Source: Acidimicrobiales bacterium (lineage in GTDB: Bacteria > Actinomycetota > Acidimicrobiia > Acidimicrobiales > Poriferisodalaceae). From it: a stretch of 64,000 nucleotides of DNA. The stretch's first letter is position 1. Each line of letters starts with the position of its first letter. Positions 24,092 through 33,303 of the stretch are shown in pieces. The translations under genes and the position numbers were made by a program. The notes under the pieces were generated by a model. It was not told the origin of the DNA. It was given only the letters and a program-made list of their open reading frames with translations, and did no database searches. Where the stretch lies: the NCBI GenBank assembly GCA_041394185.1, contig JAWKIQ010000005.1:262001-326000 (forward strand), given 5' to 3'.

Positions 24092-25189
24092 TTACTTCAA
24101 GAAGGAGGGTACGTCGAACTCGTCGTCACCGATGTCGAGATCGTCGTCGTCGTCGGCGTTGGCGAACACGTCCACGACCGGACGAGATGGTTCGGCGCGT
24201 CGCGGCTCGGAGCGCTGCGGACGCTTCTCGTCCTTGGGGTCGTCCCAGCGGTCGAATCCGGCAGCGATGACGGTCACGCGCAGCTCGTCACCCATGGCGT
24301 CGTCGATGACGGCGCCGAAGATGATGTTTGCGTCTGGGTGGGCGACGTCGTGGATCACGGCGGCTGCCTCGTTGACCTCGAAGATGCCAAGGCCTGGGCC
24401 GCCGCTGATGTTCAGCAGCAGACCGCGGGCACCCTCGATGGACGCTTCGAGCAGGGGCGACGAGATGGCCTGGCGAGCGGCCTGCTGGGCCCGATTCTCG
24501 CCCTGAGAACGGCCGATGCCCATCAGCGCCGAGCCGGCGTTGCGCATGACCATACGAACGTCGGCGAAGTCGGTGTTGATGAGGCCAGGTGTGGTTATGA
24601 GCGACGTGATGCCGTGAACACCCTGCAGCAGCACGTCGTCGGCCATGCGGAAGGCATCGATCATGGTCGTCGACTCGTTGGCCACATTGAGGAGCCGGTC
24701 GTTGGGGATGACGATCTGTGTGTCGACCTTCTCCTTCAGCACCGTGATGTCCTGGTCGGCCTGGACCGCTCGGCGACGACCCTCGAAAGTGAACGGCCGG
24801 GTCACGACGGCGATGGTGAGCGCCCCGAGTTCCTTTGCGATCTCGGCCACGACAGGAGCGGCGCCCGTGCCGGTGCCGCCACCCTCGCCCGCGGTGATGA
24901 ACACCATGTCGGCGCCGCGCAGCACCTCGGCGATTTCTTCGCGGTGTTCTTGAGCCGCCTGAGCACCGACCTCTGGGTCGGAGCCGGCACCCAAGCCGCG
25001 GGTGAGTTCGCGGCCGATGTCGAGCTTGATGTCGGCGTCGCTCATCAGCAACGCCTGAGCGTCGGTGTTGACAGCAATGAACTCGACGCCCTTCAGACCG
25101 GCATCGATCATGCGGTTGACGGCATTGACGCCAGCGCCACCGACGCCGACGACCTTGATGACCGCCAAGTAGTTCTGTGGTGTTACCAC
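24092..25189 (-). CDS. ftsZ: Cell division GTPase FtsZ
   Basis: Tubulin-like GTPase that forms the Z-ring. The GTP signature GGGTGTG is at residues 103-109, the start VTPQNYLAVIKVVGVGG is the actinobacterial form, and the T7 region TDFADVRMVM follows. A variable linker rich in Pro/Arg/Asp precedes the conserved tail DVPSFLK, the docking site for SepF. Start GTG 25189 is preceded by GAGGAGGTCC at 25191-25200. Downstream genes are pgeF, yggS and sepF. The 159-bp gap to ftsQ contains a candidate dedicated promoter. High confidence. Confidence 0.98.
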   Translation of the reverse strand: MVTPQNYLAVIKVVGVGGAGVNAVNRMIDAGLKGVEFIAVNTDAQALLMSDADIKLDIGRELTRGLGAGSDPEVGAQAAQEHREEIAEVLRGADMVFITAGEGGGTGTGAAPVVAEIAKELGALTIAVVTRPFTFEGRRRAVQADQDITVLKEKVDTQIVIPNDRLLNVANESTTMIDAFRMADDVLLQGVHGITSLITTPGLINTDFADVRMVMRNAGSALMGIGRSQGENRAQQAARQAISSPLLEASIEGARGLLLNISGGPGLGIFEVNEAAAVIHDVAHPDANIIFGAVIDDAMGDELRVTVIAAGFDRWDDPKDEKRPQRSEPRRAEPSRPVVDVFANADDDDDLDIGDDEFDVPSFLK

Positions 25190-25310
25190 CGGACCTCCTC
25201 GAAGCCGGGACGGTACTCCATCGGCACGGTGCTCGCCGATGTGCAGTGTTTCGCGTGCGAGCCCGAACCCTCCATCAATAGTTGAGAGTTGCCGGAGCGT
25301 GTGCTAGTTG

Positions 25311-25339
25311 ACGGTACAGACGGCCGCGCGATTAGACAA
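25311..25339 (-). promoter_or_regulatory. Candidate ftsZ promoter
   Basis: On the minus strand, TTGTCT (25334-25339) and TACCGT (25311-25316) are separated by 17 nt, within the ftsQ-ftsZ gap. The match to sigma-70 consensus is moderate, so this is tentative. Confidence 0.33.
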
Positions 25340-25349
25340 GCACCGGGGA

Positions 25350-26162
25350 TCATCCAGCCTCGCCGTCGTCGGCCGCGGGCGGCTGCCACTCGGCGCGCAG
25401 GTCGCGAACCACTGGCAGGGTCGGAACGGCTACATCCATCTCCCAGCCGGTGCGGCCTTCGACGTCGAGCTTGTCCAGCACCGACGCCAGCGCGATCACC
25501 TTCAGGGAGAGGTCTTCGGCGGGGCCCAGCAGGATGCGGTCGGCGGTGTTCAGCGAGATCCACAACTCGCCCAGGTCGTCGCGGGCGACGCCCTCGACCC
25601 TGGGCTTGACCCGCTCGGGCAGCAACGCCACGACCTCTAGCAGTGCGGCGGAGTCGGTGGCCAGCGCCGAACCGGGCTCGCCCGCAGCGGCGATGCCGGA
25701 AAGCCGCGGCAGGTCGGTGCGGTCCGAGGGGCCCGACAAGACATGGCCACCTTCGTCGACCACCACCCAGACGTCTTGGCGGGTCATCACCAGCGCTGCT
25801 GCAGTGCGCTCGGTGATCGAGATCGAGACACTCCCCCACCACGACCGCTCGACCCTGGCATCGAGCACCCACGGCAATGATTCGAGCCGACTTGCGATAG
25901 TGGCCGGGTCGGCGTCGGACAGCGACGACCCGATGTCGATGCCGGCAACCTCAGACGCCTCTGCCATCGAGACCTGGTCCAGCCCCGACCACGAGATCGA
26001 ATCGACGTCGAACAACGAGGACCTGACGACGAACCATGCCAGAGCAACCACGAAGATGGTGCTCAGGCCGATTATCAACCTCCGCAGCCGGCGGCGGCCC
26101 TGGGCCCTCAGCACCGCGCTGCGGCGGGCGCGCAGCCGAGGATCTATCGAGACTGTGGTCAT
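25350..26162 (-). CDS. ftsQ: Cell division protein FtsQ/DivIB
   Basis: Bitopic division protein of 270 aa. A basic cytoplasmic N-terminus (RARRSAVLRAQGRRRLRRL) precedes one helix at about residues 29-46. The POTRA domain follows at about 48-117 (FDVDSISWSGLDQVSMAEAS, LPWVLDARVERSWWGSVSI), and then the FtsQ beta domain (WVVVDEGGHVL, GVARDDLGELWISLN). It belongs to the FtsQ-FtsL-FtsB group that controls septal synthesis by FtsW and FtsI. Its start overlaps the murB stop by 4 bp. The final 20 residues are an acidic tail. Confidence 0.92.
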   Translation of the reverse strand: MTTVSIDPRLRARRSAVLRAQGRRRLRRLIIGLSTIFVVALAWFVVRSSLFDVDSISWSGLDQVSMAEASEVAGIDIGSSLSDADPATIASRLESLPWVLDARVERSWWGSVSISITERTAAALVMTRQDVWVVVDEGGHVLSGPSDRTDLPRLSGIAAAGEPGSALATDSAALLEVVALLPERVKPRVEGVARDDLGELWISLNTADRILLGPAEDLSLKVIALASVLDKLDVEGRTGWEMDVAVPTLPVVRDLRAEWQPPAADDGEAG

Positions 26163-27139
26163 GGATTGCCTCCAGCAGCGTCCGACTCGTGGGCCAGGGC
26201 ACCGGCTTCGAATCCCACGAGTCGTACCTCACTTCTGAGCCTGATGCCGTGATGCTCTTCAACCCGATCGGCGATCAGGCACATGAGAGCGAACACGTCG
26301 TCGGCACGACCTCTGGGGTCGGCCTGGATGAAGTTTGCGTGTTTGGTCGAGACCTGGGCGGTGCCCAGTCGCATTCCCTTGAGGCCCGCTTCGTCGATCA
26401 ACCGGCCGGCCGAGACCTGCCCCTCGTGCGGGTTCACGAACACCGAGCCCGCGTTCTGACCACCTGGCTGGTTCTCGCGCCTCCAGGTGACGATGTCGTG
26501 CAGGGTCTGTTCGCCTCGTGAACGGTCGCCTGGCGACAGCCGGAAGGTCGCCGATACCACCACGTGATGGGGCTCGATGTTCGAGCGCCTGAAGCCCAAA
26601 CCCAACTCGGACGGCGACCACGGGCCGAGCCGGCCGGTCGACAGATCGACGACGTCTGCCGAGACGATGGCCTCGGCCACGTCGGAGCCGTGCCCGCCCG
26701 CGTTCATGCGAACCGCACCGCCCACACTGCCGGGCACACCCACCATCCACTCCAGGCCGGTCAGCCCCTCGGCGACGCTACGACGAGCCAACACCGGCAT
26801 CAGCACTGCCCCGCCGGCCTGAACTTCGACACCGGGCTGGTCGGCGCACGGCGAGATCGAGATGCCGTCGAAGCCTTCGGCCAGCGCTACTGCTATGCCG
26901 GGGAAGCCCGAATCGGCGACCAGCAGGTTCGAGCCGCGCCCGATGACCATGGTGGGCAACCCCGTGAGCTCGGCCACACGCCCGACATCGCACAGGGTCT
27001 GCACGTCTCGGGCTTCTACGAAGACCAGAGCGGGTCCGCCGACGCGGTAGGTGGTTCGTTCACCGAGGTTGACCCCGAACCTGGCCCTGTCGGCCAACAC
27101 CTGCTCGGCAACCGTCACGGCGGCATCGAGGTCAGCCAT
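26159..27139 (-). CDS. murB: UDP-N-acetylenolpyruvoylglucosamine reductase
   Basis: FAD-dependent reductase that converts UDP-GlcNAc-enolpyruvate to UDP-MurNAc. FAD contacts appear in TYRVGGPALVF and GRGSNLLVADSGF, with GGAVRMNAGGHG further on. The catalytic serine region is NAGSVFVNP and the terminal Glu lies in HGIRLRSEVRLVG. ATG 27139 overlaps murC by 8 bp; GTG 27142 and TTG 27145 are also possible. The length of about 326 aa fits type I or II MurB. It is part of the dcw operon between murC and ftsQ. Confidence 0.96.
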   Translation of the reverse strand: MADLDAAVTVAEQVLADRARFGVNLGERTTYRVGGPALVFVEARDVQTLCDVGRVAELTGLPTMVIGRGSNLLVADSGFPGIAVALAEGFDGISISPCADQPGVEVQAGGAVLMPVLARRSVAEGLTGLEWMVGVPGSVGGAVRMNAGGHGSDVAEAIVSADVVDLSTGRLGPWSPSELGLGFRRSNIEPHHVVVSATFRLSPGDRSRGEQTLHDIVTWRRENQPGGQNAGSVFVNPHEGQVSAGRLIDEAGLKGMRLGTAQVSTKHANFIQADPRGRADDVFALMCLIADRVEEHHGIRLRSEVRLVGFEAGALAHESDAAGGNP

Positions 27140-28562
27140 CACCAACCCCGGCCGCTATCGGTTCGCCCGCGTCTGTGGGTGCCGGCGTGAGACGTTCGAT
27201 CAGCTCGTCGGGCAGCGACGTCAGGTCGCCTGCGCCGAGGGTCAGGCAGATGTCGCCGGAGCGAAGCTCTCCCACCAGGTATCGCGTCAACTCGTCCCGG
27301 GTGGGCAGATAAGCCACGCGCGAGTACGGGTTCGAGTCGAGGATCGCGTCGGTGATGAGCATCCCCGTGATTCCCGGTCGCGGTTCTTCACCCGCCGGAT
27401 AGATGTCGGTGATGACTGCCAGGTCGGCGTCGGTGAAGGCGTCGGCGAACTCGCGATGGACCGCAGCCGTGCGCGAATAGCGGTGGGGCTGGAACACGGC
27501 CACCACCCGGCGCCAACCTCCGGCCTTGGCGGCAGACACCACCTCGGAAACCTCGCGCCCCAGGTGGGCATAGTCGTCGACGAAGGTCACCCCGGCCGCA
27601 TCACCCCTGAACTCGAAACGACGAGCGACACCACCAAACCGTTCCAGACCCTTGCGGACGTCGGCGGGGTCGGCACCGAGCACGACCGCTGCCGTCCACG
27701 CAGCGGCGGCGTTGAGCACGTTGTGCATACCTGGCACCGGAAGCACCACGGGGCCGTGCACCTGACCGCCGTGCTGGATCGAGAACCTCGAAGATGTCTG
27801 CGAGAACGAGACATCGACGATTCGGTGGTCGGCGTCGGCAGCCAAGCCGAAACTGACCGCACCGAGTTCGGCTCCGAGGCGGGATCCGATCGGGTCGTCG
27901 GCGCAGACCACCCTTTGGCGGGCTCTGGCCATGAAGTCGCGGAACGCAGCGATGAGGTTCTCGAACGTTCCGTGGTATTCGAGGTGATCGCGATCGATGT
28001 TGGTAACCACCGCCAGTTCGGTCTCGATGCCCAGAAACGTGCCGTCCGACTCGTCGGCCTCGACCACGAACAGATCGCCCATGTCGTCCCACACAGATCC
28101 CGAACCGATCTCGTTGACGTCGCCGCCGACGATGAACGACGGGTGCATGCCGGCGTCGATCAGCGCGACGGCCAACATCGACGTTGTGGTCGTCTTGCCG
28201 TGGGTGCCCGCAACCGACACGGTCCGTCGCAACCGCGAGATGCCACCAAGCGTCTCGATGCGGTGCAGCACGGGAATGCCGGCCTGGCGTGCCGCAGCCA
28301 GCTCGATGTTGCGCTCGGGGATGGCGGTCGACGCGATGACAGCATCGACCCCCTCGACCAGGGCCGGGTCATGGCCGACGGTTACCTCCACACCCAACGA
28401 TCGCAGCCTGGTGAGGCCTGCCGAATCCTTCAGGTCGCTTCCCGAAACATGGTGGCCCTGGGCCGCAAGCACGGCTGCTATCGGGTTCATACCCGGGCCG
28501 CCCACACCCACCAGGTGAAGCCGGCGGGGCGTGGACAGATCGAGAACCTCATCGGCGCCCAT
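27132..28562 (-). CDS. murC: UDP-N-acetylmuramate--L-alanine ligase
   Basis: ATP-dependent Mur ligase adding L-Ala to UDP-MurNAc. The N-terminal nucleotide-fold LHLVGVGGPGMNPIA binds UDP. The P loop is GTHGKTTTT, with FVVEADESDGTFL and TNIDRDHLEYHG as the Mur-ligase signature. The 476-aa length is normal. It overlaps the 3' end of murG by 14 bp (28549-28562) and the murB start by 8 bp, indicating tight operon structure. Confidence 0.97.
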   Translation of the reverse strand: MGADEVLDLSTPRRLHLVGVGGPGMNPIAAVLAAQGHHVSGSDLKDSAGLTRLRSLGVEVTVGHDPALVEGVDAVIASTAIPERNIELAAARQAGIPVLHRIETLGGISRLRRTVSVAGTHGKTTTTSMLAVALIDAGMHPSFIVGGDVNEIGSGSVWDDMGDLFVVEADESDGTFLGIETELAVVTNIDRDHLEYHGTFENLIAAFRDFMARARQRVVCADDPIGSRLGAELGAVSFGLAADADHRIVDVSFSQTSSRFSIQHGGQVHGPVVLPVPGMHNVLNAAAAWTAAVVLGADPADVRKGLERFGGVARRFEFRGDAAGVTFVDDYAHLGREVSEVVSAAKAGGWRRVVAVFQPHRYSRTAAVHREFADAFTDADLAVITDIYPAGEEPRPGITGMLITDAILDSNPYSRVAYLPTRDELTRYLVGELRSGDICLTLGAGDLTSLPDELIERLTPAPTDAGEPIAAGVGDG

Positions 28563-29691
28563 CGGCGACCTCCATCACGATCGATGCAATTTCGTCGGCG
28601 GCGTCTGGTCTTCCCAGTGCGCGGGCCGCCTTCGACATGGTCTCACGCCGAGCCGCCCCCGAGGGGCCCAACAACGGCGCCAACTGCGACTCGAGCTCGT
28701 CCGCATCGAGATCGGCGTCTGACACGACGATGGCCGCTCCGGCCTCGACCATGGCCCTGGCGTTAGCTCGTTGGGCGTCGTTGGGCGCTATCGGCAGCGG
28801 CACCAACAGCGCGGGCAGACCCATGGCGCCCAGCTCGGCCACGGCCATGCCGCCGGCCCGACACACCGCCAGATCTGCAGCGGCCAATACGTGGGGCATG
28901 CGATCTTCGAACTGAACTGCCTGATACTGCAGACGCCGACCCGACAGCGCCGCGACCCTGGGTTCTAGGTCGGCCCAGTCTCTCCTTCCGATCACGTGAT
29001 GGATGGTCACGTCGTCGCGGTCGGCCCAGCGCTCGGCCAGGTCCAACACGGCGTGGTTGATGCGCCGGGCCCCTAAAGAGCCGCCGAAGGCTGCGACGAT
29101 TGTCGTGTCGGCCGATAGCGCCAGCGACTGTGCAGCACTTGCCCTCGCCTGGTCGGGCTCGTCGGCGACCTGCCTGGCAGCAGCGCGCATGGCGTCGGTC
29201 AAAGGGTTTCCGGTGACCACCTCGTGGCGAAGCCCGGTGCCCGGAACCGGCACAGAGGCGGCGACGGCGAACCTCGAGGCCAGCCGGTTGGCCAGGCTGG
29301 GTGTTGCGTTCTGTTCCTGGATGACGATGGGCGTGCGCGAAACGATTGCGCCCACCACGGCAGGCACGGCCGCGTACCCGCCCAACGACACCACCACGTC
29401 TGGTCGCAGGCGTCGAATGATGCCCATGCCCCGAACGACCGCTCGTGCGATGCCCAACGTGTTGGAGATGTTGGCCAGGGTCAGCTTGCGCTCTATGCCG
29501 CGTCCGGGCAGCACGGAAAGGGCGAAGCCCGCAGCAGGCACGGCCTCGACCTCCATCCCCCGCTCGCTGCCGACCCAGTGGATCGACTCGACCGGTGCGC
29601 CCGCCGCCACCAACGCTCGGGCTACAGCGAGGCCGGGCACCACGTGGCCACCGGTTCCGCCACCGGCGATGACGAAGCGGGTGGCGCTCAC
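28549..29691 (-). CDS. murG: Lipid II synthase (UDP-GlcNAc transferase)
   Basis: GT28 glycosyltransferase that adds GlcNAc to lipid I to make lipid II at the inner face of the membrane. Gly-rich loops are visible as AGGGTGGHVVPGLAVA and VSLGGYAAVPAV, with FGGSLGARRIN and CRAGGMAVAELGAMGLPALLVP in the UDP-GlcNAc site. Start GTG 29691 overlaps the ftsW stop by 4 bp (GTGA). It is 380 aa long. The substrate comes from mraY, 2.5 kb upstream in the same cluster. Confidence 0.97.
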   Translation of the reverse strand: MSATRFVIAGGGTGGHVVPGLAVARALVAAGAPVESIHWVGSERGMEVEAVPAAGFALSVLPGRGIERKLTLANISNTLGIARAVVRGMGIIRRLRPDVVVSLGGYAAVPAVVGAIVSRTPIVIQEQNATPSLANRLASRFAVAASVPVPGTGLRHEVVTGNPLTDAMRAAARQVADEPDQARASAAQSLALSADTTIVAAFGGSLGARRINHAVLDLAERWADRDDVTIHHVIGRRDWADLEPRVAALSGRRLQYQAVQFEDRMPHVLAAADLAVCRAGGMAVAELGAMGLPALLVPLPIAPNDAQRANARAMVEAGAAIVVSDADLDADELESQLAPLLGPSGAARRETMSKAARALGRPDAADEIASIVMEVADGRR

Positions 29692-30878
29692 GACTGGCCG
29701 GCGCGGGCGCCCACCTCGCGCGAGATGTTCAGCAGGATGCCGGCCGCGGCCATGTTGACGATCAGGGACGAGCCGCCGAACGAAACGAACGGCAGGGTCA
29801 CGCCGGTGATTGGGAGCAAACCGACCACCCCACCGATGTTGACGAACGCCTGGATGCAGAACCACGCAGTAATGCCCGCGGCCAGCAGTTGACCGAACAG
29901 ATCGGGGGCGTGCAGTGCGGTGCGAAAGCCCAGGAGCGCAAAGAAGAACACCAGCAGCAGGATCGTCATCGTGCCGATGAGGCCCAACTCTTCGCCGATG
30001 ATGGCAAAGATGAAGTCGGTGTGGCTGTTGGGCAGATACCCCCACTTGACCCGCGACTGGCCCAGCCCCATGCCGTCGAGGCCTCCGTTGGCGAGACCGG
30101 TCAGAGATTGCAGCGTTTGCCAACCGGTGTCCGACGCATCGGACCACGGGTCGGTGAAGGCCAACAGCCTCCGGCGGCGATAGGGCGCCACGATTGCGGC
30201 CACGACCGCACCCGACGCACCGATAGCCGTCAGCGTCGCCAGAGGAAGCAGTGGCACTCCTGCGGCGAACAACATCGACATCACGATGCAGCCCAAGATG
30301 ATCGTGGTTCCGAGGTCGGGCTCGACGAACACCAGCAAAGCCAGGGGCAAGAACCACACCAACACCGGATGCAGGCTGCGACGCCGGTCGCCGATGTGAC
30401 GCTCGCGGTCGCTCAACAGCTTGGCGACGAACACGATCACCGTCAGCTTCGCCAGCTCGGACGGCTGCATGCGCATTGGGCCGAACGCCAGCCAGCGCGT
30501 CGAGCCGCCTCCCTCGAGACCCATCAAGAACACCAGGCCGAGCAGGGCATAGGTGAGGTAATAGGCCGGCCGGGCGACCCTCCCCCAGAAGTGGTACCGG
30601 ATCGACGAGGCGACGAAGAACACGACAGCGCCGGCGGCGACCCACACGACCTGGCGCGAGAAGTACCAACTGGCGCTGTTGTCTTCCTGGATGGCCGCCA
30701 CGCTGGACGCAGACAGCACCATGACCAGGCCGAACAGGTTGAATGCCAGCACCAGCACCAGGATGAAGCCCGAGGTCAGGTCGGCATGGTGTTGTCCGAC
30801 CCGCGCCGCGGCCCCGGCGTTGTCACGCCCTGGTCGGCGAGGTTTGGTGTCTGTTGTCGACAGACCGACAGTGGTCAT
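29688..30878 (-). CDS. ftsW: Lipid II polymerase FtsW (SEDS family)
   Basis: Multi-spanning SEDS glycosyltransferase working with FtsI at the septum. Landmark blocks are MRMQPSELAKLTVIVFVAKLL, VEPDLGTTIILG and the C-terminal GVTLPFVSFGGSSLIVNM. About ten helices are seen. ATG 30878 (MTTVGLSTTD) gives 396 aa; a longer frame to 30965 overlaps murD and lacks homology. The N-terminus is Arg-rich. It is located between murD (8-bp gap) and murG (4-bp overlap). Confidence 0.95.
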   Translation of the reverse strand: MTTVGLSTTDTKPRRPGRDNAGAAARVGQHHADLTSGFILVLVLAFNLFGLVMVLSASSVAAIQEDNSASWYFSRQVVWVAAGAVVFFVASSIRYHFWGRVARPAYYLTYALLGLVFLMGLEGGGSTRWLAFGPMRMQPSELAKLTVIVFVAKLLSDRERHIGDRRRSLHPVLVWFLPLALLVFVEPDLGTTIILGCIVMSMLFAAGVPLLPLATLTAIGASGAVVAAIVAPYRRRRLLAFTDPWSDASDTGWQTLQSLTGLANGGLDGMGLGQSRVKWGYLPNSHTDFIFAIIGEELGLIGTMTILLLVFFFALLGFRTALHAPDLFGQLLAAGITAWFCIQAFVNIGGVVGLLPITGVTLPFVSFGGSSLIVNMAAAGILLNISREVGARAGQS

Positions 30879-30886
30879 CGTGTTCC

Positions 30887-32242
30887 TTATGCGAGTGACT
30901 CGACGAGGCGGGTGAAATCGAGGCCGCGCTCGACGTAGTTGGTGTACCAGTCGTACGACGCACACGAGGGCGACAACACGACAGATCCTCCGGGCACGGC
31001 GCGCCGACGGGCCAGCGATACCGCTTCGGACATCGAGGTGGCCGAGTCGACGGGAACCAGGCCGTCGAAGACGTCGGCCACGGCGGCTGCGGACTCGCCG
31101 ATGGCCACCACCCCCACCAGGCGGTCGGCGATGGTCGACAAGACGCCCAGGTCCAGCCCCTTGTTGCGGCCTCCGCAGATGAGGACCGCGTCGGTGAGCC
31201 CCGATACCGCGGCCAGGGTGGCGTCGGGCGTGGTGGCCTTGCTGTCGTCATACCACGCAACGCCGTCGATCAGTCCGACCAGCGACATGCGATGAGGCAG
31301 TCCAACGAACTCGGTGAGTTCTGTGGCGATGGCCTCGGCTGAAGCTCCGATGTGGTGGGCCACCGCGGCGGCCGCGGCAGCGTTCGCGAGATCGTGGGGC
31401 AGGCGGCGCGGCACGTCGGCCTCGGCGACCAGCGCGTCACCGTGCAGCGACAAGACACCACCAACCCATGCGACGTCGCCTTCGCCCAGCCCGAACCTGA
31501 CGATCGTGCGCTCGCTGCGCAGGGCATGTGACCTGATCAGTTCGTCCGACGCCGGCACCACCGCGATCGGCTCGCGACCTTGGGCGCGCACTTGCGCTGC
31601 GTTGGCGAAGATACGCGCCTTTGCCGCGGCATAGGCGTCCATGTCCGGGTGCCAGTCGAGGTGATCCGGTGCCAGGTTCAGCCACGCTGCAACAGTGGGT
31701 GCAAACAGCTCGACGGTCTCGAGCCGAAACGACGACGCCTCGACCACGAACACGTCGGTGGCCGGATCTCCGGTGCGGTCGATGGCCTCGACCAGCGGAG
31801 TGTCGACGTTGCCGGCCGCCACCGCACCGATGCCGCTGCGGCGCAGCATCGACGTGACCAGCGAGGTCACCGTGGTCTTGCCGTTGGTGCCGGTGATGGC
31901 GGCGATGGGCCGATCGTCCCAAGCCGCGGCGAGGTCGAGCTCGCTGACGATCGGCACCCCGGCCTGATCGGCTACGCGCCAGATCGGATGGTGGCGCGGA
32001 ACGCCCGGGCTGGGGACGACGATCTGGGCCGCTTCGACCAGCTGCGACAGCGCCTGGTCGCCCGGCGCCTCGTACAGCTCGATGCCGCGGTCGTTTGCCG
32101 CCAGCCTGGCGGCCTCGGATGGCCGGTCGTCGACGGCAACCACCTGCACCCCGCGGCGCAGCATGGCATCGACCACGGCGCGCCCGGTGACGGCCAGCCC
32201 CACAACCAGCACGTCGGACAGTTGATCGAGATCGTGGGTCAC
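30887..32242 (-). CDS. murD: UDP-N-acetylmuramoylalanine--D-glutamate ligase
   Basis: Mur ligase adding D-Glu. The P loop is ITGTNGKTTVTSLV, then VVEASSFRLETVELFAP, and WLNLAPDHLDWHPDMDAY, the MurD version of the signature. The N-terminal SDVLVVGLAVTGRAVVDAML is the UDP-binding fold. The C-terminal SPSCASYDWYTNYVERG is typical of MurD. GTG 32242 overlaps the mraY stop by 4 bp. It is 451 aa long. Confidence 0.96.
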   Translation of the reverse strand: MTHDLDQLSDVLVVGLAVTGRAVVDAMLRRGVQVVAVDDRPSEAARLAANDRGIELYEAPGDQALSQLVEAAQIVVPSPGVPRHHPIWRVADQAGVPIVSELDLAAAWDDRPIAAITGTNGKTTVTSLVTSMLRRSGIGAVAAGNVDTPLVEAIDRTGDPATDVFVVEASSFRLETVELFAPTVAAWLNLAPDHLDWHPDMDAYAAAKARIFANAAQVRAQGREPIAVVPASDELIRSHALRSERTIVRFGLGEGDVAWVGGVLSLHGDALVAEADVPRRLPHDLANAAAAAAVAHHIGASAEAIATELTEFVGLPHRMSLVGLIDGVAWYDDSKATTPDATLAAVSGLTDAVLICGGRNKGLDLGVLSTIADRLVGVVAIGESAAAVADVFDGLVPVDSATSMSEAVSLARRRAVPGGSVVLSPSCASYDWYTNYVERGLDFTRLVESLA

Positions 32243-33303
32243 TGCACACCCACCAACGTGGGCACCGGGTCGGTACCGCCGATGTTGATGAAGTCTGCAT
32301 AGAACAGACCGATCGCCAGCATCACGAACAGGCCGTTGATGATCCACAGCCGGATCAGAACAGTGGTCTCGGGCCACCCGGCCAGCTCGAAGTGATGGTG
32401 GATGGGCGCCATCCTGAACACTCGCTTGCCCGTGGCCTTGAAGCTGGCCACCTGCATCATCACCGAGATCGTCTCCAGTAGGTACAGCCCACCGATGATC
32501 GGCAGCAGTAGCTGGGTGTCGAGCATCAGCGCCAGGGCCGCCAGCCCGCTGCCGATGGCTAACGAGCCGGTGTCGCCCATGAACACCCTGGCCGGCGGAG
32601 CGTTCCACCAGAGGAACCCGATGCAGGCACCCGCCATGGCCACAGCCACGATGGCCAGGTCCAGACCGTGGTTGACCTCGGTGTAGATGTCGGGGTTCCG
32701 GAACGCGGTCAACCCGATGACCCCGAATGCCGCGAAGGCCACCGCACCGCTGCCGCCCGCAAGGCCGTCGAGGCCGTCGGTGAGGTTCACCGCGTTGGAC
32801 ATCGACAAGATGATGAAGACCGCCCAGATTCCCCAGCCGAGATCGCCCAGTTCCCAGCCCGGCGAATCGAAACGAACGAACGACAAAGTGGTGCGGGCGC
32901 TGGCCCACTGGGTCGACAGCACCGCGAACAACACGGCCACCGAGAACAAGCCGACCATCTTGGCCCGCTTGTTGAGCCCCAGGTTTCTGGCCTGGCTGAC
33001 CTTGAGATAGTCATCGAGCATGCCCACACATGCCGCACCGACGATGGTCACCATCACGGTGATGCCGCTGTGGGTGAAGATTGTCTCGGACCTGACGTGG
33101 CTGGCCATGTACCCGGCCAGCGCACCCAGAACCAGGGTCACCCCGCCCATGGTCGGGGTACCCGCCTTGGTGAGGTGGCCCTCGGGGCCGTCGAGCCGTA
33201 TCGGCTGGCCGACACCGCGCGACTGCAGCCAGGGAATCAGGTAACGGGTGGCCACCAGGGCGACACCCATCGAGATGGTTGCGGACAACAGCAGGGAGAT
33301 CAT
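32239..33303 (-). CDS. mraY: Phospho-N-acetylmuramoyl-pentapeptide transferase
   Basis: Integral membrane transferase that couples UDP-MurNAc-pentapeptide to undecaprenyl phosphate, giving lipid I. Conserved blocks are GMLDDYLKVSQARNLGL (Asp pair), NAVNLTDGLDGLAGG and MAPIHHHFELAGWPE. Ten helices are expected and seen. ATG 33303 overlaps the murE stop by 4 bp, so no room remains for murF between murE and mraY. It is 354 aa long. Confidence 0.97.
   Translation of the reverse strand: MISLLLSATISMGVALVATRYLIPWLQSRGVGQPIRLDGPEGHLTKAGTPTMGGVTLVLGALAGYMASHVRSETIFTHSGITVMVTIVGAACVGMLDDYLKVSQARNLGLNKRAKMVGLFSVAVLFAVLSTQWASARTTLSFVRFDSPGWELGDLGWGIWAVFIILSMSNAVNLTDGLDGLAGGSGAVAFAAFGVIGLTAFRNPDIYTEVNHGLDLAIVAVAMAGACIGFLWWNAPPARVFMGDTGSLAIGSGLAALALMLDTQLLLPIIGGLYLLETISVMMQVASFKATGKRVFRMAPIHHHFELAGWPETTVLIRLWIINGLFVMLAIGLFYADFINIGGTDPVPTLVGVQ

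Noticed and set aside
25308..25336. Plus-strand promoter-like pair TTGACG-17-ATTAGA near ftsZ
   Set aside because: There is no plus-strand gene in the 5' direction of transcription to explain it; it is probably a chance match antisense to the division cluster.
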